Positions 37,255-45,699 of a stretch of DNA of 64,000 bases are shown in pieces. Each line of letters starts with the position of its first letter. Within the stretch, counting starts at the first letter, position 1. The stretch is from SKVR01 sp964491395. GTDB taxonomy: Bacteria; Bacteroidota; Bacteroidia; Bacteroidales; UBA7960. The position numbers and the translations under genes are program-made. The notes below the pieces were generated by a model. The model was not told the origin of the DNA. It was given only the letters and a program-made list of their open reading frames with translations, and did no database searches. The stretch is taken from NCBI GenBank assembly GCA_964491395.1, contig CAZBGI010000013.1, positions 8,315 through 72,314 of the forward strand, written 5' to 3'.

Positions 37255-38511
37255 TTACCTTTTTTTCTTTCCTTTTTTGAAGGGCTTTCCCTTAACCCGG
37301 GTTTGATTGGTCTCATTTTCCTGGAGCAATGATTTCCAGTTAAAATCGGCAGCATCCGAAAAATCGATGGTAGCCTGGTAATCCTCGTAGCTCACTTCCA
37401 TCACAGATATGGGTTTGTCCAGGTAACCTTCAATTTCATCCAGGAGTTCTTTTTCCTGTTCGCTGCAAAAAGAGATGGCAATTCCTCTTTGCACCCCCCT
37501 GCCGGTCCGGCCCACACGGTGAACATAATTTTCAGTAACATCAGGCAGGTCGTAGTTGATTACAAATTCCACATTGGGAATATCTATTCCTCGAGCGCTC
37601 ACATCGGTGGCAATGAGGACTTTGTTTTTTCCTTCCCGGAAGTTTTTCATCACCTGCGATCGTTCATCTTGTATCTTGTCTCCATGAATGGTCTGGGTAG
37701 CAATATTCACTCTTTCCATGGCTTTAGACACCCGTTCAGCTCTCACTTTGGTACGAACGAAAACCAGTATTTTACTCTCAGGGTTTTGCCGGATAAACCT
37801 TTCCAGAAAGAATCGTTTGTCATCCATCTCCACAAATGCCACGGCATGATCAATATTTTTGGAAACAGGGTCTTTGGGAGATATCTGAATCCGCACGGCA
37901 TTGGTTACCAGCTCGTAGGCCAGCTTTTTTATGGCTTCGTTGATTGTAGCCGAAAAGAAAAGCGTTTGCCTTCTTTTGGGAAGCCGTTTGATCAACTGGC
38001 GCATATCATTGATAAAGCCCAGCTCAAGCATATGATCGGCCTCATCCAGGATAAGTATCTCTACCCTGTTGAGGGACAAATAGCCCTGGCTTACCAAATC
38101 GAACATTCGCCCGGGTGTTGCTACAAGCACCTGGATTCCTTTCTGCAGTTTCTTTATCTGTGGATCCTGTTCTACTCCCCCAAACAAACCCATCACTTTC
38201 AATCCGGTGCCTTTCATCAGTTGTTCGAATACCCCTGAAATCTGTATTGCCAACTCGTGGGTGGGCACCATCACCAGGCATCGAATACCATACTCTTCTC
38301 CAATAACTTTGCGGGTGGAAAGGATTTGAATGACAGGAATACCAAAGGCTGCGGTTTTTCCGGTTCCTGTTTGTGCTATGGCCAGCACATCCTCTCCACG
38401 CAATATGGGGGGAATGGATTTAAACTGTATATCTGTGGGTCTGCGGAATCCCTGCTGTTCCAGATTCTGTTTTAATGCGGGAATAAAATTGTAATCCTGA
38501 AATTTCATCAA
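37255..38511 (-). CDS. DEAD-box ATP-dependent RNA helicase
   Basis: A 418-residue helicase of the RhlE type. Motifs in order: Q-motif (FRRPTDIQFKSIPPIL), AQTGTGKTAAFGIP (Walker A), LILDEADHML (DEAD), FFSATI (motif III), VLIATDVSARGIDIPNVEFV and HRVGRTGR (motifs V and VI). The C-terminus is short and Lys-rich (KGKPFKKGKKKR), which can bind RNA. It likely unwinds structured RNA in ribosome assembly or mRNA turnover. YjbQ lies upstream on the same strand, 114 bp away. Confidence 0.95.
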   Translation of the reverse strand: MMKFQDYNFIPALKQNLEQQGFRRPTDIQFKSIPPILRGEDVLAIAQTGTGKTAAFGIPVIQILSTRKVIGEEYGIRCLVMVPTHELAIQISGVFEQLMKGTGLKVMGLFGGVEQDPQIKKLQKGIQVLVATPGRMFDLVSQGYLSLNRVEILILDEADHMLELGFINDMRQLIKRLPKRRQTLFFSATINEAIKKLAYELVTNAVRIQISPKDPVSKNIDHAVAFVEMDDKRFFLERFIRQNPESKILVFVRTKVRAERVSKAMERVNIATQTIHGDKIQDERSQVMKNFREGKNKVLIATDVSARGIDIPNVEFVINYDLPDVTENYVHRVGRTGRGVQRGIAISFCSEQEKELLDEIEGYLDKPISVMEVSYEDYQATIDFSDAADFNWKSLLQENETNQTRVKGKPFKKGKKKR

Positions 38512-38625
38512 TAGGGGCTTATGATATGGGTATAAATTTTTTATTCAATTCACTCAATATGCTTTAACATTACCCAAATTGCCCATAGCATGGGTTTAGG
38601 GTTCTGATTCATGTATTCTGTACTT

Positions 38626-39036
38626 TCAACTCTCTTGCGAGAGGATGGTAATCAACACCTCTCTTCTGTCTCTGGGTCCGTCAAACTCACAAAGAAAAAT
38701 ATTCTGCCAGGTAGACAAAGCCATTTTTCCTTTCAATACAGGAATGGTTTCCTGAGGCCCCACAATGCCTGCTTTCAGATGCGAATCACCATTTCCATCC
38801 TGAGAGTCGTGCTTCCACACTCCTTTGGGAATCAATTTTCGGAGAAGATTAACCACATCGGTCTGTACGGAGTCATCCCAGTTTTCCTGTATCATGATAC
38901 CCGCGGTAGCACCTCTGACGTAAACATTGACCAGACCGGTAGTTACGGATGCTGAGGCCACCACTTCTTCCACCTGCCGGGTGATGTCATAAAGCCCTTC
39001 ACGGGCATGAGTTGTAACAAAAACAGACTGTTGCAT
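38626..39036 (-). CDS. yjbQ: YjbQ / UPF0047 family protein
   Basis: A 136-residue protein of the YjbQ family. The conserved features are VTTHAREGLYDITRQVEEVV, VNVYVRGATAGIMIQENWD, and the C-terminal GTWQNIFLCEFDGPR-like block (here STWQNIFLCEFDGPRDRR) with a His-rich middle (KHDSQDGNGDSHLKAG). Members have weak thiamine-phosphate synthase activity when overexpressed; the physiological role is unclear. The usual family length is 132-140. Confidence 0.92.
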   Translation of the reverse strand: MQQSVFVTTHAREGLYDITRQVEEVVASASVTTGLVNVYVRGATAGIMIQENWDDSVQTDVVNLLRKLIPKGVWKHDSQDGNGDSHLKAGIVGPQETIPVLKGKMALSTWQNIFLCEFDGPRDRREVLITILSQES

Positions 39037-39044
39037 GCTGCGGA

Positions 39045-39052
39045 CAAAATTA
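39045..39052 (-). promoter_or_regulatory. Candidate -7 box for yjbQ
   Basis: On the - strand this reads taattttg, matching TAnnTTTG. It ends only 8 bp before the yjbQ ATG, implying a very short or absent leader. No TTTG at the -33 spacing was found. Confidence 0.35.
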
Positions 39053-39733
39053 CGGAATAATTTTGTTATGCGGAGAGTCTTTGGAAAGCACCTTAAACAT
39101 GAGATAAACAGAAACCAGGAGAAATGAAGGACATTCGGGAACAGCGCAAGTACTTTATATGGTGGATTGCTATGGGACTAAAGTCCCGCCTGAAGTTTCA
39201 TGATTTTGGTTCATCAGTAAAAACTGAGGGCAATGGACAAGTATAGTGCAATGAATAAATAACAAGGGGATAATAAACTGGAAGTATTCATTCTCATTAG
39301 TTGAAAAAACTGAAGCCTCTGTTTTTTCGAGATTCCAGATCCATGAGTTAAAAATGTCGGCAATCAACATGCAGACTCTTGTCCATTGCCGTTGGCTTTA
39401 GCCAACGGATGAGAGTGCCCCAAAAAATAAAGGGGCTTTAGCCCCAATGTAATCATGACATTAAATGATTCTTCAAAGAGATTGGGGCTAAAGCCCCCTT
39501 GATCTTTTGAGCATATTAGATCCGTCAGTTAAAACTGACGGCAATAGATAAGATTCCAGGCATATCAATAAGCAGAAGGAATAGTTGGATTGCGAATAAT
39601 CGTATGGGTGTTTCTTCCTACTCAAATAAAAGTATAAGTAAAAACAATCCGTCATCGCACTAAAAATATTTGCTCCAATTCTTTATCTTCGTTGTGTCAA
39701 TTCAAATACTAAAAGAAAAAACAATAGAAACCC
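39053..39733. other. Long intergenic region with REP-like palindrome array
   Basis: About 680 bp between divergent yjbQ and the aminopeptidase gene. I see no convincing ORF. The middle (39174-39541) is filled with six short palindromes described separately; the flanks are AT-rich without a clear promoter for the aminopeptidase gene. Confidence 0.7.
39174..39541. repeat. Array of six REP-like palindromes
   Basis: Palindromes at 39174-39187 (gggactaaagtccc), 39214-39227 (tcagtaaaaactga), 39389-39408 (arms ccgttggc/gccaacgg), 39432-39445 (ggggctttagcccc), 39484-39497 (ggggctaaagcccc) and 39522-39541 (arms ccgtcagt/actgacgg). Several share the core ctttag/ctaaag and the neighbouring phrase ggcaat(g/a)ga. 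The fourth and fifth form a 17-bp exact inverted pair (39432-39448 and 39481-39497). This is the style of REP/BIME elements mobilised by RAYT transposases; no transposase is nearby. Confidence 0.8.
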
Positions 39734-41518
39734 ATGACGATAAGAGAAAAAATCAGCGCATTGCGCTCCCTGATGCAGGAAAAAGGTTTTGCTGCCTACA
39801 TTATCCCTCCCACTGATCCCCACCAAAGCGAATATATTTCGGACCACTGGAAAACCCGTGAATGGCTTTCCGGATTTACCGGTTCTGCCGGCACCGTAGT
39901 TGTAACACAACAGTTTGCCGGTTTGTGGACGGACTCACGCTATTTTATCCAGGCAGAAAAAGAACTGGAAGGCACCCCTATTGAACTGGTAAAATTAAAA
40001 ATTCCCCATACACCCGAATATATTGACTGGTTGGGAGAGCACTTGCAGGAAGGAGAAACCGTTGGCATTAACGGGAAGGTTTTTTCCCAATCCCTGGTCA
40101 ATCAGATTAAAAGCAAACTATCCCCCCTGGGAATCAAATTTAATTGCGTCTTTGATTTACCGGATCAGATCTGGAAAGACCGTCCGGCATTAAGCTCCGG
40201 AGAGGTAATGGAGCATGACCTCAAATATGCAGGAAAATCGAGAACAGAGAAAATAGCCATGGTGCGGGAAGAAATGAAAGACAATGCTATTGATTATCAT
40301 TTATTGACTTCCCTTGATGATATTGCCTGGCTATTTAATTTAAGAGGAACAGATGTGGAATACAATCCGGTATTCATCAGTTATGCTGTAATATCGCAAA
40401 ACAGTGCGGTGCTGTTTCTTGATGAGAAGAAGCTGAATGCTTCTCTCAAAGCAAAACTGGAAGATGAAGGCATTGAATTACAGCCCTACACGGCAATATC
40501 GCAATACCTGGGGGACCTTCCCAAAGACAGCTTGTTGTCTTACAATTCAGGCAAAACCTCGCATCACCTATGGCTCAGCATTCCTCCCCACTGCCAAAAA
40601 ACAGATAAAATCAGCATCCCGGCGGTTTTAAAAACCTGTAAGAATGAAAATGAGATAAAAAACATCCGCAACGCTCTGATAAAAGACGGAGTAGCACTGG
40701 TGAAATTCTTTCGCTGGCTGGAACAAAATATTGACAAAGGCGAGATTACAGAAATCACACTGGATGAGCAACTCACCCACTTCAGGCAACAACAGCCTGG
40801 CTTTATGGGCAACAGCTTTGGTACGATTGCAGGTTACAAGGATCACGGAGCTATTATTCATTACAGTGCCACTGAAGAGACAGCCTACACACTCAAGCCT
40901 GAGGGAATGCTTTTGCTGGATTCAGGCGGGCAATATGTAGACGGGACAACGGATATCACACGAACCATCTGCCTGGGCAAACCCACCGATGAGCAAATCA
41001 TGGATTACACTCTGGTTTTAAAAGGGCTTATCAAACTTTCCATGGCTTACTTTCCCGAAGGAACCAAAGGGTTCCACCTTGATGCACTGGCACGGTTTCC
41101 CTTGTGGCAACACGGAAAAAACTACGGACACGGCACAGGCCATGGCGTAGGGTATTTCCTCAACGTGCACGAAGGTCCCCAGGGAATAACGCCGAATCCC
41201 ATGGTAAACTATCCCTTGAAAGAAGGAATGTTGCAAAGCAATGAACCTGGCTTTTATCCTGAAGGGAAATATGGCATCCGGCTGGAAAACCTGATTGTGG
41301 TCATCCCTCACATTGAAACACAATATGGAAAGTTCCTTCAATTCGAAACCCTTACTTTGTTTCCCCTGGAAATGAATCTAATTGACACAGAAATGTTAAC
41401 ACCTGAAGAACAAGGTTGGCTCAACAGGTATCACAGAAAAGTTTTCCAAAACCTCTCCCCCCATCTCAATACGGAAGAAAATCAATGGTTGCTCAAAAAA
41501 ACCAGGGAAGTAAAATAA
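39734..41518 (+). CDS. Xaa-Pro aminopeptidase (M24B, aminopeptidase P)
   Basis: A 594-residue metallopeptidase releasing N-terminal residues before proline. Two creatinase-like N-terminal domains (start MTIREKISALRSLMQEKGFA, with PPTDPHQSEYISDHWKTREW) precede the M24 catalytic domain. Metal-site segments are LLLDSGGQYVDGTTDITRT, GHGTGHGVGYFLNVHEGPQG and the late NEPGFYPEGKYGIRLENL. The three-domain length of about 600 residues matches the eukaryote-like/Bacteroidetes APP1 type. No signal peptide, so cytoplasmic. Confidence 0.95.
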   Translation: MTIREKISALRSLMQEKGFAAYIIPPTDPHQSEYISDHWKTREWLSGFTGSAGTVVVTQQFAGLWTDSRYFIQAEKELEGTPIELVKLKIPHTPEYIDWLGEHLQEGETVGINGKVFSQSLVNQIKSKLSPLGIKFNCVFDLPDQIWKDRPALSSGEVMEHDLKYAGKSRTEKIAMVREEMKDNAIDYHLLTSLDDIAWLFNLRGTDVEYNPVFISYAVISQNSAVLFLDEKKLNASLKAKLEDEGIELQPYTAISQYLGDLPKDSLLSYNSGKTSHHLWLSIPPHCQKTDKISIPAVLKTCKNENEIKNIRNALIKDGVALVKFFRWLEQNIDKGEITEITLDEQLTHFRQQQPGFMGNSFGTIAGYKDHGAIIHYSATEETAYTLKPEGMLLLDSGGQYVDGTTDITRTICLGKPTDEQIMDYTLVLKGLIKLSMAYFPEGTKGFHLDALARFPLWQHGKNYGHGTGHGVGYFLNVHEGPQGITPNPMVNYPLKEGMLQSNEPGFYPEGKYGIRLENLIVVIPHIETQYGKFLQFETLTLFPLEMNLIDTEMLTPEEQGWLNRYHRKVFQNLSPHLNTEENQWLLKKTREVK

Positions 41519-41534
41519 AAAACATCTGGGTCAG

Positions 41535-41960
41535 TTATCTCCACTGGCCTGGTGTTTGACTGAATATTCTACATTTTAGGTGCATGTATCGAAAATAATA
41601 AAACAACTTGTAATCCAGTTTTTTATCATATTCAATATCAGAATCATAATCCAGGTAGTTTACAGGTCGGCAGTCGGAGACAGATGAAGCAGCTCCTAGA
41701 GAATTCCACTCCCTGGCAAGGGTGGTGTTCCACCTTCTCAGATACTGATGATCGTAGAAAGAAATGGGACGTGCCTGTTGCGTAAACCAGCGATTAAATT
41801 CACTGTCAAAAATCACGAGGTCGTATTCCAGGCTGTCTTCAACCTGAACTCCGTCTTCCTTTGCTTCGACAGATGAATCATCGGGTGAGTGCTGTTGTAG
41901 GGTACAGCCCCATATCAAAATAAAACCGATGGTTAAAACCAAAAAGATGTGCGTTTTCAT
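41535..41960 (-). CDS. DUF6146 family lipoprotein
   Basis: A 141-residue protein. A lipoprotein signal with lipobox (ILIWGC, Cys near residue 19) is followed by the DUF6146-like body: YDLVIFDSEFNRWFTQQARP, YLRRWNTTLAREWN and YLDYDSDIEYDKKLDYKLFY. Family members are found in Bacteroidetes and have no known function. It is convergent with the aminopeptidase gene. Confidence 0.8.
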   Translation of the reverse strand: MKTHIFLVLTIGFILIWGCTLQQHSPDDSSVEAKEDGVQVEDSLEYDLVIFDSEFNRWFTQQARPISFYDHQYLRRWNTTLAREWNSLGAASSVSDCRPVNYLDYDSDIEYDKKLDYKLFYYFRYMHLKCRIFSQTPGQWR

Positions 41961-42174
41961 AGGAGCCTCCTTTCTTCAATAATTACAGAAGAATAACAAT
42001 TCAAACAAAATTTTTGTTGCTTTGAATATCAGAGATTAATCTCTTCATCGGTAAAAAGAATGTGAACTATCAATCCACACGTTTGTTACTTTTAGGTTTA
42101 TAGTCTTATCATCAGAAAAAGGGTTTAGAAAAAAATACTAATTTGGTATTTCCAACAATAAAGACAAGAACAAT

Positions 42175-45100
42175 ATGACAGCTAAGAATCTGAATAATGA
42201 AAGCAATCCCCTTTGGTATAAGGACGCCATCATTTATCAAATACATGTCAGGGCCTTTTACGACAGCAATGGAGACGGAATAGGGGATTTCAGGGGACTG
42301 ATTCAGAAACTGGATTATATTCAAAGCCTGGGAGTAAATACGCTATGGCTCTTACCCTTTTACCCTTCTCCCTTGAGAGACGGGGGTTATGACATTGCTG
42401 ATTTCACTAACGTCCACCCTGATTACGGAACACTGGCAGATTTTAAAAAATTTGTACGGGAAGCACATGCACGGGGATTGCGTATCATTACCGAACTGGT
42501 GCTCAATCATACATCCACCGACCACAAGTGGTTTCAACGGGCACGTAAAGCCAGGCCCGGCACCACCTACCGCGACTTTTATGTGTGGAACGATAATTCA
42601 GAAAAATATAAAGACGCCCGAATTATTTTCCAGGATTTTGAAGTATCCAACTGGACCTATGATCATGTGGCCAAAGCCTATTACTGGCACAGATTTTACT
42701 CCCACCAACCCGACCTCAACTTTGAAAATCCCCGCGTGCAGAGTGAAGTTTTCAAGATTCTGAATTTCTGGTTCGACATTGGAGTGGACGGCTTCCGGCT
42801 CGATGCGGTTCCTTACCTTTACGAGCGGGAAGGTACCAACTGTGAAAACCTGCCTGAAACCCATGATTTTCTCAAGAAACTTCGCAAATATGTGGACGAT
42901 AACTACGATAATCGTCTATTGCTGGCAGAAGCCAATCAGTGGCCTAACGATTCAAGAGCTTACTTTGGCACGGGGAATGAATGTCACATGGCGTTTCACT
43001 TTCCCCTGATGCCAAGACTTTATATGGCTTTGCGCATGGAAGACCGATTTCCCGTAGTGGACATCCTTGAGCAAACTCCTGAGATTCCTGACAATTGCCA
43101 ATGGGCCATTTTCCTTCGAAACCATGATGAGCTCACCCTGGAAATGGTATCTGATGAGGAGAGAGATTATATGTACAAATCTTTTGCCAAGGAGCCACGC
43201 AAAAGAGTTAATGTGGGGATACGCAGAAGATTATTCCCCCTTCTGGGAGGAGACACCCGAACCATCGAATTGCTTAACTTTTTGCTTTTCTCTATGCCCG
43301 GCACCCCCATTGTTTATTACGGAGATGAAATTGGCATGGGAGACAACTACTACCTGGGCGATCGCGACGGGGTACGTACACCAATGCAATGGTCTCCTGA
43401 CAAGAATGCAGGATTTTCGCAAGCAGACCCGCAAAAGCTTTATCTGCCGGTAATCATCGACCACAACTATCATTATACCACGGTCAATGTAGAAAACCTG
43501 GAGCGAAATCCTTCTTCTTTCTTGTGGTGGAAACGCCGTGTCATTGCCAAACGGAAAAAGTTCAAGGCCTTTGGCCGGGGAAGCATTCGTTTTGTAAACA
43601 CCAATAACCCCAAGGTACTGGCCTTTGTACGTGAATACGAAGACGAAACCATCCTTGTCATAGTAAACCTTTCACGGTACTCGCAGTATGTGGAACTAGA
43701 TCTGCACGAATATGCCGGGGCTGTACCCGTGGAGGTGTTCAGTCGAAATGAGTTTCCTGTTGTCTCCGAAACCCCGTGGTCTTTTTCCATGCAGTTTAAA
43801 AATTACTTTTGGTTTGAACTGCAAAAAACTGACAAAGCCACCGAGGCAAAACCCACAAGCGTTGAATTGCTTGCCCTTGACAGTAAGCAATGGGCTGGCA
43901 TGAACTCCAGTTTGCAGTACAAAATAAAACTGTTGCTCAAGGAGTTTATCCTCAACAGCAAATGGTTCCGGGGAAATGTAAAGAAACTCAGGGATATAGA
44001 AGTCATAGATATTTTCCCCCTGATGGGGCATAAACGGCTCTCTCAATTATTCCTGGTTCGCATGGATTTGATTGAAGATGAGAAGGATACTTTCTTTATG
44101 CCTATATCTATTGCCATCAACAACCGTATGAACGACATCAAAAACCGGCATCCTGAAGCCATTATCTCTTCTATTAGCTGGGAAGGAGAAGAAGCCATCT
44201 TATATGACGGAGTACAGGATGAAGATCTGGTATATGAGCTTTTCAACATCATCCGAAAGCGAAACAAAATCAAGGGGCAATTTGGAGAAATTGAAGGCTC
44301 TTCCGGCAGCAGGCTGCGAAAACTTAATCCTGCAGAATTACCTCTCAAACCTCAGGTGGTAGCCTTCAAACCTTCCAACACCTCCATCATTCTAAGTGAC
44401 AAATATTTCTTCAAAATTTACAGAAGCCCGCAGGAGGGAGAAAACCCGGATGTGGAAATCATGAAAAACATAACCCACAATTCCACCTTTGAGCACATCC
44501 CTTCTTACGTGGGAAGATTAGACTACAAAAGGGCCGGGGTTGAAGATACATCCCTGGGAATGCTCTCTGATTTAATTCCCAATGTAGGAAGTGCGTGGGA
44601 AATGACAGAAACAGCCATTGAAGCCTTTTTCGACAAATTGTTGAGTGAAAAACCACAGGGCAGCAAACCCCAGGCAATATCAGATACTGAACTGGAAGAT
44701 ATGGCTGATCCCTTCTTCGTGGAGATGATTCAGGTGCTGGGGCAGCGCACAGCCAGTATGCACAAAGTTATGGCAGAAATGGATCAGGTCAAAGGATTTG
44801 AACCCGAACCTTTCTCTTTGCTATATCAGAAATCACTTTACCAGGCTTTGCGCACTTTCGTTAAAAGAAACTTTTCATGGCTCAACAATTACAAAGCGGA
44901 TGCAGATGAAAGCACCCGAAGTCAACTGGAGATTATCCTCTCCTCACAAGATCAGTTTTTCTCGTATATCCAGAAAGTACTGGAAGAAGAAAAAATCGAT
45001 GCATGGAAAACCAGGATTCATGGAAACTATAAATTAGACAAACTATTATTTACCGGTAAAGATTTTATCATAACCGACTTTGAAGGAGAAGTGGAACATT

Positions 45101-45468
45101 CACTCAGCATCAGAAAGCTCAAACACTGCCCCTTAAAGGATGTTGCCTCTATGTTGGGTTCTTTGTATTATGCCATTCACAAAAGCTATTTTTACAGGAA
45201 AGAATTTGTTCCGGTAAATGATAATTTCCTGCGTCCCATCATGGAAAGATGGCATCAGATGATTTCAGATGCATTTTTGAAAGGATACAGAGAAGAAGCC
45301 AAAGATTACGGGTTCATACCTCAATGTTCCAATAAAACCAAAGAATTGCTCAATATTTTTGTGTTTGAAAAAGCCATTCAGGAAATGAGAAAGTTGGCAG
45401 ACAAACAACCTTCGCATGTTATTGTACCCATTAAAATTTTACTAAAACTGAAAGAAAACCTGAAATAG
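42175..45468 (+). CDS. treS: Trehalose synthase (TreS) fused to a maltokinase-like domain
   Basis: A 1097-residue fusion. Residues 1 to about 550 are a GH13 maltose glucosyltransferase interconverting maltose and trehalose: IIYQIHVRAFYDSNGDGIGD, nucleophile D210 (DGFRLDAVPYL), acid/base E252 (LLAEANQWP) and D318 (FLRNHDEL) are intact. The C-terminal 500 residues resemble maltokinase, which makes maltose 1-phosphate, with FFKIYR and DFEGE (968-972). The catalytic loop, normally HGDYHLGQ, reads HGNYKLDK at 949-956, so the catalytic Asp is Asn951 here and kinase activity is doubtful. It opens a + strand alpha-glucan cluster with glgX, treZ and treY; no glgE is in the window. Confidence 0.93.
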   Translation: MTAKNLNNESNPLWYKDAIIYQIHVRAFYDSNGDGIGDFRGLIQKLDYIQSLGVNTLWLLPFYPSPLRDGGYDIADFTNVHPDYGTLADFKKFVREAHARGLRIITELVLNHTSTDHKWFQRARKARPGTTYRDFYVWNDNSEKYKDARIIFQDFEVSNWTYDHVAKAYYWHRFYSHQPDLNFENPRVQSEVFKILNFWFDIGVDGFRLDAVPYLYEREGTNCENLPETHDFLKKLRKYVDDNYDNRLLLAEANQWPNDSRAYFGTGNECHMAFHFPLMPRLYMALRMEDRFPVVDILEQTPEIPDNCQWAIFLRNHDELTLEMVSDEERDYMYKSFAKEPRKRVNVGIRRRLFPLLGGDTRTIELLNFLLFSMPGTPIVYYGDEIGMGDNYYLGDRDGVRTPMQWSPDKNAGFSQADPQKLYLPVIIDHNYHYTTVNVENLERNPSSFLWWKRRVIAKRKKFKAFGRGSIRFVNTNNPKVLAFVREYEDETILVIVNLSRYSQYVELDLHEYAGAVPVEVFSRNEFPVVSETPWSFSMQFKNYFWFELQKTDKATEAKPTSVELLALDSKQWAGMNSSLQYKIKLLLKEFILNSKWFRGNVKKLRDIEVIDIFPLMGHKRLSQLFLVRMDLIEDEKDTFFMPISIAINNRMNDIKNRHPEAIISSISWEGEEAILYDGVQDEDLVYELFNIIRKRNKIKGQFGEIEGSSGSRLRKLNPAELPLKPQVVAFKPSNTSIILSDKYFFKIYRSPQEGENPDVEIMKNITHNSTFEHIPSYVGRLDYKRAGVEDTSLGMLSDLIPNVGSAWEMTETAIEAFFDKLLSEKPQGSKPQAISDTELEDMADPFFVEMIQVLGQRTASMHKVMAEMDQVKGFEPEPFSLLYQKSLYQALRTFVKRNFSWLNNYKADADESTRSQLEIILSSQDQFFSYIQKVLEEEKIDAWKTRIHGNYKLDKLLFTGKDFIITDFEGEVEHSLSIRKLKHCPLKDVASMLGSLYYAIHKSYFYRKEFVPVNDNFLRPIMERWHQMISDAFLKGYREEAKDYGFIPQCSNKTKELLNIFVFEKAIQEMRKLADKQPSHVIVPIKILLKLKENLK

Positions 45469-45699
45469 CAAAAGAAGCTATTTCAGGTATAGGTCTACCT
45501 GAACCGCAACATGATGTGATCCTGGCTCCTTTTGATATTAGCAAAAGGGGTCAATGTTTCTTTCATTCATCATACACCCTGAGTGAACCATTTGCCTAAT
45601 CCGGATTTAAAAAGAAAAAGAAAAAAAAACACATATGCCAATTTCCCGAAACATGGCGGGTCAGGCATCTAACCATTTATTCAGACAAACTTTTTTCTG

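Noticed and set aside
39174..39541. CRISPR array
   Set aside because: Palindromes differ in sequence and spacing is irregular (from about 24 to 160 bp); no cas gene nearby.
45463..45501. Terminator after treS
   Set aside because: Two small stems (aaatagc/gctattt and caggta/tacctg) are present but no U-run follows and the first includes the stop codon region.
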